Positions 52,102 to 61,549 of a stretch of DNA of 64,000 bases are shown one piece after another. The notes beneath the pieces were generated by a model, which saw only the letters and a list, made by a program, of their open reading frames with translations, had not been told where the DNA came from and did not search any database. The stretch's first letter is position 1. Each line of letters begins with the position of its first letter. Origin of the DNA: Microcoleus vaginatus HSN003 (GTDB lineage Bacteria > Cyanobacteriota > Cyanobacteriia > Cyanobacteriales > Microcoleaceae); NCBI RefSeq assembly GCF_022701255.1, contig NZ_CP031705.1, forward strand, positions 620,001 through 684,000, read 5' to 3'. The translations under genes were made by a program, and so were the position numbers.

Positions 52102-52485
52102 TTTCTGATCCCGATTTTGAATTTGGGATTAAGTTCTACTGTTTTAGATTTTATATTTTAGAGGGGCGAAGGCGGAAGTGTGCTTTATTTACACGGCATG
52201 AGATGACGGAATCAATCTGTTTAACCTTAAATCTTCCACCCTTGTCAAGAACGGGTTCTCCGGCCCATTCCACAAAAGATGAATTTTCTTGTGGAACAGG
52301 CATCTTGCCTGTTCCTAAACAATTAATTGAGAATGGTGGAACATCTCAGTTTAACCTAACCTATGCAGACCTCTAAAGACTATGCGTAAGGCGCGCCTTA
52401 CAGACTATTTAGGGCGTTTTTAACCACAAACTTAAATTTAAAATCTAAAATTTAGATCGATATACCTCACTAGGAGTACATTTCT
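52102..52485. other. Intergenic region with family B repeat
   Basis: 384 bp between divergent genes. It contains family B copy 52229-52351 and short AAATTTAAAATCTAAAATTTA repeats close to the start of the RTX-subtilase. No gene was seen. Confidence 0.5.
52229..52351. repeat. Family B palindromic repeat
   Basis: The left end AATCTTCCACCCTTGTCAAG and right end TTGAGAATGGTGGAACATCT are imperfect inverted repeats. Inside is GGAACAGGCATCTTGCCTGTTCC, the same inner palindrome as in the copies at 31523 and 54695 but in reverse orientation. Confidence 0.65.
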
Positions 52486-54531
52486 ATGCCCGGCCCGAGC
52501 CCTGACGGTCTTTCCTATCTTTTAGATGATAGCCCCAATAGTTTCGCCTTGACTCCGGGCTTTTTGACTCCTTATCCTAACGGATTTTTTGCCCTCGGCG
52601 GTAACGATTTTATTGTCGGTTCGTCGGATGCCGATCGCATCAGCGGCGATAATGGAAACGATCGCATTCTCGGCGGCAGCAATTCCGATACCCTGTTAGG
52701 GGGTGCAGACAACGATGTGCTTAACGGCGGTGTCAGCAGCGACATCCTGTTTGGCGAAGCCGGCAGCGATACCTTGCAGGGAGGGAAGGGAGATGACGCC
52801 CTCAACGGTGACTCTGGCAGCGACGTTTTAGTGGGCGATGGTGGCAAAGATATGCTGACAGGGGGTTTGGGGCCCGATACCTTTGTCCTCCGCAGCGACT
52901 CCGCAGTCACCGATCCGGCTGCTGCAGACGTTATTACTGACTTTAACAGTTTTGTGGATTCGATCGGACTGACTGACAACCTTAGCGAAGCTGACTTGAT
53001 TCTCGAAGAAATATCGATCGCCCCCGGTATTTCCAATACATTAATTAGAATTCGCCAATCCAATGCTATTTTAGGCTTGGTAGCCAACGCATCTCCACAA
53101 GACCTCGCCGATACATTCATCTCTGCAACTACCGTATTGGGCAACCAACTCGATCAAGCTCGCGATTTAGGCGTTTTGGGCGGCACTCAAACGATCGCAG
53201 ACTCGGTTAGCAACGCCCGCCCAGACGGCCTTTACCGCTTTACTTTGCCTGCAACTAGCGACTTTAAATTAACTGTCAGCGGTTTGACGGCGGATGTTGA
53301 CGTTGCTGTGATTAAAGATATTAACGGCGACAATTCTATTGACTTCACCGATATTATTGCTTCTTCTCAAGAATTGGATTTATCGCCGGAGTCGATCGAC
53401 ATCGACGGTTTAGCCGCAGGAACTTACTTTGTCCGAGTTTATCAATACCAAGGCAGTACAGATTTCACCCTAAATTTGTCGGCAACTCCTGCAACTATTT
53501 CTCCTAACAATCCGAGCAACTTGCAAGGTTTTGACTCTCGTTTTGGGTTCGGTTTGGTAAATGCAGCGGCGGCAGTTGCTCAAGCTCAAGGTACTGCACC
53601 TTTTCCTGACGTTCCCGACTTGGGCGGCGACGAGTGGGGCAGAGATTTAATTAAAGCTCCGGAGGTTTGGGCCCAGGGCTTGACTGGAGACGGAATTGTG
53701 GTGGCAGTTATCGACAGCGGAGTTGACTACAATCACCCTGATTTGATAGGGAATATTTGGAGTAATGCGGGGGAAACCGGTGTGGATGCGATCGGTCGCA
53801 ATAAAGCTAGCAACAGGGTTGATGATGATGGCAATGGCTTTGTTGACGATTTCCGAGGATGGGATTTTGTCAATAACGATAATGACCCGATGGATGATAA
53901 CAATCACGGCACTCATATCTCGGGTTTAGTTGCTGCGAAAAAAGATGGGGTCGGGATTACTGGAACGGCTCCGACTGCGAAGATTATGCCTTTGAAAATA
54001 CTTGATGGCGCCGGGGTGGGTAAAATTCGGGATGAAATTAATGCAATAAATTATGCGGTGGCAAATGGAGCGAAGATTATTAATGTGAGTTTGGGCGGCC
54101 TACAGTTGAATGATGCAGAATTGAATGCTATTCGAGCGGCTGAAGCTCAAGGCGCGATCGTGATTTCGGCGGCGGGAAATGAGGCTCGCCCACAAGTAGA
54201 TTACCCGGCTCGGTTTGCCAATGAGGTAGGAATTGCTGTCGGCGGTGTTACCCGAAATGGCTTGTTTGGGGATTATTCTAACCGGGCGGGTGCGGAGACT
54301 ATTAATTATTTTGTTGCTCCGGGTGGCGACGGTGGTAGTGCGGATTTTGGTGATGTTTATTCAACTGTGCCACTTTCTCAACCGGGGATTCCCTATCGAT
54401 ATTTTGGGGGTACTTCAATGGGAGTGCCACAAGTATCCGGCGTGATAGCTTTGATGTTGCAAGCTAATCCGAGTCTGACTCCTGCTGATATTAAGAGGAT
54501 TCTTGCGGCAACTGCCAATCGAGCGGTTTGA
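52486..54531 (+). CDS. Subtilisin-like protease with N-terminal RTX repeats
   Basis: 681 residues. Residues about 35-145 are RTX GGxGxDxL calcium-binding repeats, followed by a VITDFNSFVDSIGLTD block; residues about 225-335 form a prepeptidase C-terminal (PPC)-like beta domain; residues about 365-680 are an S8 subtilase. Triad: Asp410 in VIDSGVD, His474 in NNHGTHISG, Ser644 in GGTSMGVPQ, with the oxyanion Asn in SAAGNE. RTX repeats at the N-terminus, before the protease, are unusual since they normally lie C-terminal. No signal peptide is visible, so export by type I secretion is possible. Ca2+ likely controls folding outside the cell. Confidence 0.9.
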   Translation: MPGPSPDGLSYLLDDSPNSFALTPGFLTPYPNGFFALGGNDFIVGSSDADRISGDNGNDRILGGSNSDTLLGGADNDVLNGGVSSDILFGEAGSDTLQGGKGDDALNGDSGSDVLVGDGGKDMLTGGLGPDTFVLRSDSAVTDPAAADVITDFNSFVDSIGLTDNLSEADLILEEISIAPGISNTLIRIRQSNAILGLVANASPQDLADTFISATTVLGNQLDQARDLGVLGGTQTIADSVSNARPDGLYRFTLPATSDFKLTVSGLTADVDVAVIKDINGDNSIDFTDIIASSQELDLSPESIDIDGLAAGTYFVRVYQYQGSTDFTLNLSATPATISPNNPSNLQGFDSRFGFGLVNAAAAVAQAQGTAPFPDVPDLGGDEWGRDLIKAPEVWAQGLTGDGIVVAVIDSGVDYNHPDLIGNIWSNAGETGVDAIGRNKASNRVDDDGNGFVDDFRGWDFVNNDNDPMDDNNHGTHISGLVAAKKDGVGITGTAPTAKIMPLKILDGAGVGKIRDEINAINYAVANGAKIINVSLGGLQLNDAELNAIRAAEAQGAIVISAAGNEARPQVDYPARFANEVGIAVGGVTRNGLFGDYSNRAGAETINYFVAPGGDGGSADFGDVYSTVPLSQPGIPYRYFGGTSMGVPQVSGVIALMLQANPSLTPADIKRILAATANRAV

Positions 54532-54925
54532 ATTAATTGATAATTGGTAATTGGGAATTGGTAATGGACTTGATATACTGTTACCAAATTTCCGAGGGGC
54601 GGGTTTCACAAACAATATCCAATTGCTACTAACAATCTACATCAACCCGCCCCCACACAACTAACAATCTACATCAACATTGATTTGTATCGAATCTGAG
54701 ATATTGCACCATTCTCGCTTAACAGGCAAGATGCCTGTTCCACAATAAAATTCATCCCTTGTGGAACAGGCATCTTGCCTGTTCATCAGAAGCTTATTGA
54801 CAATGATGCAAGATGTGAGTTGAATGCGAAAAATCTACCAGGGGTTTACCGTAGGATAGTGGCGGGTTTTAGAGATTGCTAATTAACCTAAATATTGTTG
54901 GTGAAACCCGCCACTACCAGCCCAA
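54532..54925. other. Intergenic region with family B repeat
   Basis: 394 bp between convergent genes. It holds the complete family B element at 54695-54821, and a pair GGCGGGTTTCA (near 54599) / GTGAAACCCGCC (near 54901) that could fold over the whole region. No gene was seen. Confidence 0.5.
54695..54821. repeat. Family B palindromic repeat, double-palindrome copy
   Basis: Ends TCTGAGATATTGCACCATTC and AATGATGCAAGATGTGAGT are inverted repeats. Inside, AACAGGCAAGATGCCTGTTCC and GGAACAGGCATCTTGCCTGTT face each other, so the 127-bp unit can fold as one long hairpin. Confidence 0.75.
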
Positions 54926-55405
54926 TTAAAAATTGGCGGCGTAAGTTAAGTCAAATTGGCGGCAGAGAGTGATGCAGCAGTAGTTGGGTCGATCGAATAC
55001 TAACTCGTAATTCATCTCGCCGTCTATTTTGGTGATCGGCTGTTTTAATGGGATGCCCTGAATGTCGTATTGGCGGCGTTCTAAGGCACTCCAGTCGATA
55101 ATTTTGAAGTCGATTTGGTTTTGCAACTCGGTTGCGATCAGATATAGGTGCATCTTGTCTTGAACTTTCCCAGTCAGGGGAACTTTGATTAACACTGACT
55201 GGGTGACGAGGGGTTTTTGGTCGTTGGGATGCTTCTGGGTGTGGCAGCTTTTGAACTCTATATCGTAAGGTTCTACCTTGAATTTCTCTCCACTGGCGAT
55301 CGCAGATGAGTGCAAATCTTTCAGGCACTTTTCTAGGTGAGGGATCAGCCCTAAGTCTGGATCGCACAGCAGTTTGCGAATATTCGAGGTTTCAGTGACT
55401 GTCAT
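54926..55405 (-). CDS. Hypothetical protein
   Basis: 159 residues. It is mainly beta-strand in appearance (FKVEPYDIEFKSCH, TQSVLIKVPLTGKVQDKMHLYLIATEL, MNYELVFDRPNYCCITLC) with a helical N-terminus (NIRKLLCDPDLGLIPHLEKCL). I recognise no family. It has no signal or membrane segment. Codon use and composition are like the neighbours, so it is probably real. It stands alone between the RTX-subtilase (convergent) and the GT39-type gene. Confidence 0.55.
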   Translation of the reverse strand: MTVTETSNIRKLLCDPDLGLIPHLEKCLKDLHSSAIASGEKFKVEPYDIEFKSCHTQKHPNDQKPLVTQSVLIKVPLTGKVQDKMHLYLIATELQNQIDFKIIDWSALERRQYDIQGIPLKQPITKIDGEMNYELVFDRPNYCCITLCRQFDLTYAANF

Positions 55406-55556
55406 TTGAGATTTGTGATCTTATTTTTGGATGCTTAACTTCTAGCTTAACGCGAAAAGCAACCCTATTGAACTATACTTGCGACATACTTCCAAACACC
55501 TCTTTTTCGGCAGTCTGTCTCGGTGAATCAGACATTTTTTGCCGAAAAATTTTAGG

Positions 55557-57227
55557 TTATTTTTTGGTAAGTTTCCAGAGATTAAGCTCAACATTAGCGT
55601 CAGCCGGCTCTATTTGATAGTTTTGTTGCTCAATTGCCGATCGCAAATTTGAGGAGGGTCTGTATAAAAACAACTCACTGAAACCGCCGGGAACTTGCGG
55701 GGGTTGGGGTTTTTTCTTTGCCAATTCTCGATTTTTGTAGCAAGAAGTGTAACAGCGGGGTTCTATTAGCAGTTTTACTTTTGGTTGCAGGTGATAACTT
55801 AAAGGCATGAGGTATGCAATGTTGGTATCGCTGATTATCAGGGGATTGCTGGCAGAATTGATAGTCGTGGCTACTTCCAAGGCACGCAACCAACCGCTGC
55901 CTTTATTCCACCAAATGTCTGCTTGAGAACTAACTCCACCGGATATAATACCTGCGGAAAAAACTGCAACTATAACTATTTTCCACAGTTTGTGCTGTTT
56001 AAACTTCTCCAAATTGTTACTAATTTTCGTAGACAGCAGGTAAGCCACTGCTAGCTGAATTCCCACATAACAAGGAACTAAATATCGCGGATTTCCCGAT
56101 CGTCTTCCACCTTTTATTATATCAGGTACTGCTAAAAACAAAGCAGTTGTTGCAATTAATAATAATACAATTAACCACACTCGCTTTGGGGTTTTTCGGC
56201 ACAGAAAATAAAGGGCATAGCCGACCAAAGCTAAAATCATGATACCAACTGGAATTAGCAAGGCTAGTTGTGTGGCGTTGGCAGTTCCATCAATGCCTAT
56301 ATCAAAAAATGCTATGCTGAGGGAACCAACCCACCTGCTCACTAATCTTAAGTAATTTGTTTGTTCCGCCCATACTGTTGTGCTTCTAACTTGATTGAAG
56401 TTTTCTACAGTATTTACCAGGGAAGGCATGAAGCCACTCAATGCAATTAAAGATGCTACATAATAGGAAATGAATGTTTTCACATCCCGCCAGTTGGCAA
56501 TAACTGCGACGTAGATTGCGTGGGCGGCAGCGACGCAGACAAATAACAAGTGGGTGTAGAATCCCAGTGTTGTTGTGCCTGCATAAAGTGCCCAGGAAAG
56601 AACGAGGGGGACAGCATTTTGATTTTCCCCAGAGCGCATTGCTCGCAGCAAGGCTGCACTGGATAAAATAGTAGTTACCGTCCACAAACTGTACTGTCTT
56701 GCTTCTTGGGCAAATAGGATGTGGTAGGGAGAAATTGCGAAAATTGCGATCGCCATCCACGCTACTGCTGAAGATTCAAATAACTCCCAAGCCAGCCAAT
56801 AAATTGCGGGAAATACTAGCAGGCTAATCACGGCGGCCAAACTTCTCATTGCGGCAACGGAACTACCGAACCATTGCGCCCAATATCGCGCTAGTACGTA
56901 ATACAGCGGCGGGTGTTGGGGGTCTTCGGTTGCTAAAGAATTCAGGGTATCGCTTAAAGTTTTTTCGGAATTTATCTGCTGATATTTTTGTAAATCCGCA
57001 GGCGAGGTTATTTTCTGGTACGAAATTTGTTTGATAATTTCGGCTTCGGTGTAGCCCGAAACTCTCAAAGAAGTATATGTTTCGTCGATCCAGTAAAATT
57101 TGCGATCGAGATTTGCGAATCGAAATAAAATACCGATGACTAATACGGCGATAATTAAAAATCGCAGCCACTTGTCAAGTGAAGGGTTGTGAGAATTTAG
57201 TCGATCGCGATCTTTCGTAGATTCCAT
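55557..57227 (-). CDS. GT39/ArnT-like membrane glycosyltransferase
   Basis: 556 residues from the ATG at 57227 (MESTKDRDRLNSHNPSLDKW); an in-frame start at 57293 would add a non-conserved tail. About eleven membrane helices. The first periplasmic loop has FYWIDETYTSLRVSG with the Asp-Glu pair expected for the GT-C catalytic site, and a second loop has EDPQHPPLYYVLARYW, the DxxHPPLYY motif of the GT39/PMT_2 superfamily. It should transfer a sugar from a polyprenyl-phosphate donor to an acceptor outside the membrane. The C-terminal 150 residues are a soluble domain. Acceptor is unknown. Confidence 0.85.
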   Translation of the reverse strand: MESTKDRDRLNSHNPSLDKWLRFLIIAVLVIGILFRFANLDRKFYWIDETYTSLRVSGYTEAEIIKQISYQKITSPADLQKYQQINSEKTLSDTLNSLATEDPQHPPLYYVLARYWAQWFGSSVAAMRSLAAVISLLVFPAIYWLAWELFESSAVAWMAIAIFAISPYHILFAQEARQYSLWTVTTILSSAALLRAMRSGENQNAVPLVLSWALYAGTTTLGFYTHLLFVCVAAAHAIYVAVIANWRDVKTFISYYVASLIALSGFMPSLVNTVENFNQVRSTTVWAEQTNYLRLVSRWVGSLSIAFFDIGIDGTANATQLALLIPVGIMILALVGYALYFLCRKTPKRVWLIVLLLIATTALFLAVPDIIKGGRRSGNPRYLVPCYVGIQLAVAYLLSTKISNNLEKFKQHKLWKIVIVAVFSAGIISGGVSSQADIWWNKGSGWLRALEVATTINSASNPLIISDTNIAYLMPLSYHLQPKVKLLIEPRCYTSCYKNRELAKKKPQPPQVPGGFSELFLYRPSSNLRSAIEQQNYQIEPADANVELNLWKLTKK

Positions 57228-57316
57228 TTTATAACTAGCTAATCTCGCACAAATTTTTTCTGTTACCCCAGCCGTAAGGTGCGCTAGGCGCACCCTACTA
57301 ACTTAACAGCCAGAGA

Positions 57317-57332
57317 GAGGACTTCAGTCCTC
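57317..57332. terminator. Small hairpin between proline dehydrogenase and glycosyltransferase genes
   Basis: GAGGACT (57317-57323) and AGTCCTC (57326-57332) form a perfect 7-bp stem 20 bp past the end of the minus-strand dehydrogenase gene. It is part of the dispersed AGGACTTCAGTCCT repeat also seen near 25627. Confidence 0.45.
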
Positions 57333-57351
57333 ACTACGAACAAAGGAATGA

Positions 57352-60327
57352 TTAATCATCCACTCCTTCAATCGGCGCAAAACCCTGCCGCTGAATATTT
57401 TCGGTTATGGTGCGGGGTTCGAGGAATTGCAGCAAATAATCCGGGCCACCCGCTTTAGAACCAACTCCCGAAAGTTTGAATCCTCCAAAAGGTTGCCGCG
57501 ATACCACAGCGCCGGTAATTCCGCGATTGATGTACAGGTTCCCGACTTCAAAATCGGATGCGGCTCGATCGATATGCGAAGGCGTGCGAGAATACAATCC
57601 GCCGGTTAAAGCAAAATTTGTGCCGTTAGCAATAACAATAGCTTCGCTGAAATTTTTTGCCCGCATCACCGACAAAACTGGGCCGAAAATTTCTTCTTGG
57701 GCGAGAGTTGCTGTGGGCGATACTTCCGTAACAATGACTGGGCCGACAAAATAACCGGTTTCCGGTGCCGGCATTTCTAAAGCTATTTTAGCTTCGGCGC
57801 GGCCTGTTTCGATGTATTCGCGGATGCGCGAATGGGCATTTGCATCGATCACAGGGCCAACTTGAGTGCCGGGATTTTCTGCGGGGCCGACATTGAGCGA
57901 TCGCGTCGCTTCTACCAATCTTGCCACAAAATTATCGTACACCGATTCGACCACAATTACTCGCGAACAAGCGGAACATTTTTGGCCACTATATCCAAAT
58001 GCCGAATAAACTACGCCTGCAACTGCTTGGTCTAAATCCGCACTTTCATCGACAATAATTGCATTCTTTCCGCCCATTTCAGCAATTACTCGTTTCAGGT
58101 GTTTTTGTCCCGGCTGCAAAATCGCAGCATCGGCATAAATCTGACAGCCCACTTCCTGAGAACCGGTGAAAGTAATCATGTGAACGTCAGGATGTTTCAC
58201 CATGTAAGCGCCGACGGTTGAACCTTTGCAAGGCACGTATTGAAATACGCCTTTGGGGATTCCAGCTTCCAGCAAAATTTCTGTGATTTTTGCTGCAATT
58301 ACTGAGGAAACCTCCGCAGGTTTGAGCAAAGTACAATTACCTGCAACCAGCGATGCAACTGTCATGCCAACGGGAATTGCGAGTGGGAAATTCCAAGGCG
58401 AAATGATTAAAGAAATGCCACGTGGCTGATAGCTATAACGGTTAGTTTCTCCGGGAATATCGTAATTTTTTCCTTGGTCTAACCGTTCCATTTCGTCGGC
58501 GTAGTAGCGACAAAAATCTATAGCTTCGGAGACTTCGGCATCGCATTCTCTGACAGGTTTGCCGACTTCAAACACCATCCAAGCTGACAGTTCGTGCCGC
58601 CGCTGTTCCATCAACTCTGCGGCTTTGCGGAGGACGCCGGCGCGCTGGCGAACGGGGGTTTTTCGCCAACTGGTGGAGGCTGATTTTGCTGCTTCAAGGG
58701 CTTGTTTTGCTTGTTCTTCGGAAAGCAATCCGATTTTGCCGACTACTTCTGTGGGATTGGAAGGGTTGAGGGAGTTAACTGTTGCTTCAGTATTTTGGTA
58801 CTCGCCATTGATTAGGGGTAAATAGGTTTTGCCTAAGTTGGCGCGCACTGATTTGATGGCTGTTTCTGCTTGTTCCCGCAATTTGGTATTGGCGTAGTCG
58901 GTATCGGCAACGTTAGGAAATACTTTGCTGTAAACTAGCTGGTCATTTCCGTTAGCAACGGGCGCGGCTAACAATTGTTCGATCGGCATTTCTTCGGAAC
59001 TTTGCCGGATGAAAGAACTGTTGGCGGTATTTTCCAGCAAACGGCGGATCAAATAAGCCATTCCCGGCAGCAAGTCGCCGTAGGGGCAGTAGACTCGAAC
59101 GCGATAACCCCGATCGACCAAAAGCTTAGCCAATTTGTCGCCCATGCCATACAGCACTTGCATTTCAAAGCGGCGGCGCGGTATATTGAGAGTTTCGGCA
59201 ATGGCGATCGCCCTCGCTTGCGATCGCACGTTATGACTGCCAATAGCTGCATACAAATATTCGTGATTTTCTAGCAGCAACTGCGTCATCTGCTCGAAAT
59301 TTGCATCGGTAGTAACTTTGTCATTGTAGACCGGCTGTGGCCAATCTTTCTGCATCGCTTTGATAGTTTCCTGATCCCAGTAAGCGCCTTTTACCAGTCG
59401 CACAGTTACCGGATTTCCGCGTTTTTTTGCCCACGCAATAAGACCTTGCAAATCTTGAGCACTGTCGCGCAAATATGCTTGCAATGTAATTCCGATATCC
59501 GTGCGACTGCGAAACTCTTCTTCTAACAATAAGTCTTTGAGAATGCTCAGAGTTAAACTCTTGTAAGCATACTGTTCCATGTCAAAATGAACAGCCGCTC
59601 CCAACTCCTTCGCGCGGCGCAGCAACAGGCGAATTCTTTCGCTGACTTTCTCCTCGCTACCTTTAGCATCCAAGGGGTCAAACTGAGAATAAAAAGCTGT
59701 TAATTTTACGGATACTTGCACTCGCGGCAGAGTTTCGCCGTCAGCTTTGTCAATTGCATCTACCTGTGACCAATTCTTCGCTGCATTTGCGAGTTCCTCC
59801 ATCAATTCCAAATAGCGGTTAAGATAAATTTGCGCCTCAGTTTCAGTAATGACAGCTTCCCCCAAAAGGTCAACTGTAAAACCCATTTTATCTTTGCGAA
59901 GTCGCTCTAAGGTTTTAATTACCTGCTTGATATTTTCCCCAGAAATATACTTGTGCGCCAAAGTTTCCACAGCAGGCGCCACCGTCGTCGCAGCCAATTG
60001 ACCCGGAACCGAATCCGGGCTAGCAAAGTTGAGCAATTTTTTCAATGCTTCGGGCAATTCTACCTCTTGGGCGGTCAGGTATTCTTGCAAGTGGCGGGCA
60101 ATTTCCGGTCTGCTGCGGAGAGCAGGCAAACAGTCAATAAATCGAAACAACTGCACCCGCAGTCCGGGGCTGGCCATCGCCCAATCCATCAGTTTGTCGT
60201 CCCAGCGCATTTGGTCTTGGAGTTGACCGAAAAAAGAGCGCTTTTTCTCTTGAGTTACCCGCAAAATTTCTTGGGCAATTTCTTGAGTTTTTGCTTCGTA
60301 GATGTTTTCAGATACTTGTGCGATCAT
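57352..60327 (-). CDS. putA: Bifunctional proline dehydrogenase / L-glutamate gamma-semialdehyde dehydrogenase
   Basis: 991 residues. N-terminal proline dehydrogenase barrel (about 120-460; VSVKLTAFYSQFDP, VHFDMEQYAYKSLTL, TVRLVKGAYWDQE, YRVRVYCPYGDLLPGMAYLIRRLLEN) binds FAD and oxidises proline to P5C. C-terminal aldehyde dehydrogenase (about 500-980; ISPWNFPLAIP, FTGSQEVG, AEMGGKNAIIVD with the Glu, SGQKCSACSRV with the catalytic Cys, EEIFGPVLSV) oxidises the semialdehyde to glutamate with NAD. There is no N-terminal ribbon-helix-helix, so it is not a repressor. It allows proline use as carbon and nitrogen source. Confidence 0.95.
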   Translation of the reverse strand: MIAQVSENIYEAKTQEIAQEILRVTQEKKRSFFGQLQDQMRWDDKLMDWAMASPGLRVQLFRFIDCLPALRSRPEIARHLQEYLTAQEVELPEALKKLLNFASPDSVPGQLAATTVAPAVETLAHKYISGENIKQVIKTLERLRKDKMGFTVDLLGEAVITETEAQIYLNRYLELMEELANAAKNWSQVDAIDKADGETLPRVQVSVKLTAFYSQFDPLDAKGSEEKVSERIRLLLRRAKELGAAVHFDMEQYAYKSLTLSILKDLLLEEEFRSRTDIGITLQAYLRDSAQDLQGLIAWAKKRGNPVTVRLVKGAYWDQETIKAMQKDWPQPVYNDKVTTDANFEQMTQLLLENHEYLYAAIGSHNVRSQARAIAIAETLNIPRRRFEMQVLYGMGDKLAKLLVDRGYRVRVYCPYGDLLPGMAYLIRRLLENTANSSFIRQSSEEMPIEQLLAAPVANGNDQLVYSKVFPNVADTDYANTKLREQAETAIKSVRANLGKTYLPLINGEYQNTEATVNSLNPSNPTEVVGKIGLLSEEQAKQALEAAKSASTSWRKTPVRQRAGVLRKAAELMEQRRHELSAWMVFEVGKPVRECDAEVSEAIDFCRYYADEMERLDQGKNYDIPGETNRYSYQPRGISLIISPWNFPLAIPVGMTVASLVAGNCTLLKPAEVSSVIAAKITEILLEAGIPKGVFQYVPCKGSTVGAYMVKHPDVHMITFTGSQEVGCQIYADAAILQPGQKHLKRVIAEMGGKNAIIVDESADLDQAVAGVVYSAFGYSGQKCSACSRVIVVESVYDNFVARLVEATRSLNVGPAENPGTQVGPVIDANAHSRIREYIETGRAEAKIALEMPAPETGYFVGPVIVTEVSPTATLAQEEIFGPVLSVMRAKNFSEAIVIANGTNFALTGGLYSRTPSHIDRAASDFEVGNLYINRGITGAVVSRQPFGGFKLSGVGSKAGGPDYLLQFLEPRTITENIQRQGFAPIEGVDD

Positions 60328-60411
60328 TGGTAATAAGTAATTTGTAATTTGTAATTAGCTACAGGGGGACTTTATGTATTTTGTAACTACCCCCTGATAC
60401 AATTATAGTTG

Positions 60412-61359
60412 CTATTTGACTTCAATTTTAACTTGGTAGTTTGCTTGGCGATCGCCTGAAATTTCAATAGTATAATCGCCGCTACTGGCTAGTTGAGCTT
60501 GCCACTGACCTGTGCTGTCAGCAGTACCTAAATTTTCACCGTTAGGAGCAATAATTGTGGCGCTAACTTGACCTTCTTGAACATTTATTGTCATGCTTTG
60601 GCCGCTATTGCACTCTAGTAAGTAGCGCCTGGATATGTTGGCTCGCAAACTATTGCTCAGGGTAGTTCCCGTAGCACCAGCTTGAAAGTAAACTCGCTCG
60701 GTTACAGGGGTTTCAACCGCAGCGGGAGAAGGAGAAGGCAAAGGAGAAGGCAAAGGAGAAGGCAAAGGAGAAGGCAAAGGAGAAGGCAACGGGGAAGCAA
60801 GTTGCGGAACGCCAGACAGAGAGGGTATTTGAGTGGGGCTGGGCGACGGATAGATTGTGGCGGGCAGTCGAGTTCTAGGTGCTGGGGGAAGTCCGGGCCG
60901 GCGGTTGGCGGGCGCTGTTGCGACAGGCGGAGGGCTTTCGGGGAGGGGTACGTCAGCGGGTAGTTTGATTTGAAGGTTCGCTCTTTCCTGATACATTCTC
61001 CACGCTAGCAAACTGCCGACACTAAGGACGGAACCGACTAACATTCCGCTGAGAAAAACTGCTAAGATTTGCCAGGATCGAGCTGGTTTTGGTTCGGGGT
61101 TGGCAGTTGGAATTGTTGGAGGCGGATAACTTGCAAGTTGAGTTGTTGTCGGCGCGCTATCGGCGGCAATGGGAATTGTTTCGGCTTCGTGGATGGGGGT
61201 TGAAATATCTTCGGGCGCGACAATTTCTGCGGGAGTTTCTACTGATGCTGAAGCTGCATCGCCACGGGCAATTTCACTGCGATCGAACTCATCAGTGGCA
61301 GTGGAAATTGTTTCCGGTTGCTGAGTCAAAAGTTGTTTTTTTTCCTGTTCGTCGCTCAT
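60412..61359 (-). CDS. Single-pass membrane protein with PLPS repeats and PPC-like domain
   Basis: 315 residues. A cytoplasmic acidic Thr/Ala-rich N-terminus (about 1-92) is followed by one membrane helix (about 96-117, ILAVFLSGMLVGSVLSVGSLLAW), a Pro-rich linker with five or more PLPS units, and a C-terminal beta domain (about 222-315; VYFQAGATGTTLSNSL, GQSMTINVQEGQVSATIIAPNG, SSGDYTIEISG) that resembles PPC/bacterial pre-peptidase domains. The PLPS part is encoded by a perfect 12-bp tandem repeat. Function unknown. It lies 190 bp downstream of the PAD-like gene on the same strand. Confidence 0.7.
   Translation of the reverse strand: MSDEQEKKQLLTQQPETISTATDEFDRSEIARGDAASASVETPAEIVAPEDISTPIHEAETIPIAADSAPTTTQLASYPPPTIPTANPEPKPARSWQILAVFLSGMLVGSVLSVGSLLAWRMYQERANLQIKLPADVPLPESPPPVATAPANRRPGLPPAPRTRLPATIYPSPSPTQIPSLSGVPQLASPLPSPLPSPLPSPLPSPLPSPSPAAVETPVTERVYFQAGATGTTLSNSLRANISRRYLLECNSGQSMTINVQEGQVSATIIAPNGENLGTADSTGQWQAQLASSGDYTIEISGDRQANYQVKIEVK
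60730..60790. repeat. 12-bp tandem repeat coding PLPS units
   Basis: GGAGAAGGCAAA repeats about five times with no change (minus-strand coding for SPLP). It is prone to length change by slippage in units of four residues. Confidence 0.85.
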
Positions 61360-61549
61360 GGGGCTAAATTTATTTTACAAAGACCGCTTTTAGACATTTT
61401 ACGTTACTGGTGCGATCGCCTGCACAGCACCCATACGGCACGGCTCTTGAGAAAATGCCGTCCGTGTCTATCGAGAAATATATCTGCTGGGGCGATCGCA
61501 ATTTACCAATTTTCCGTAAATATTAAGTACAAATTGCGATCGCAAATTA

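Noticed and set aside
60682..60963. Plus-strand Arg-rich frame (RRRQRRRQRR)
   Set aside because: Antisense shadow of the PLPS-coding 12-bp repeat.
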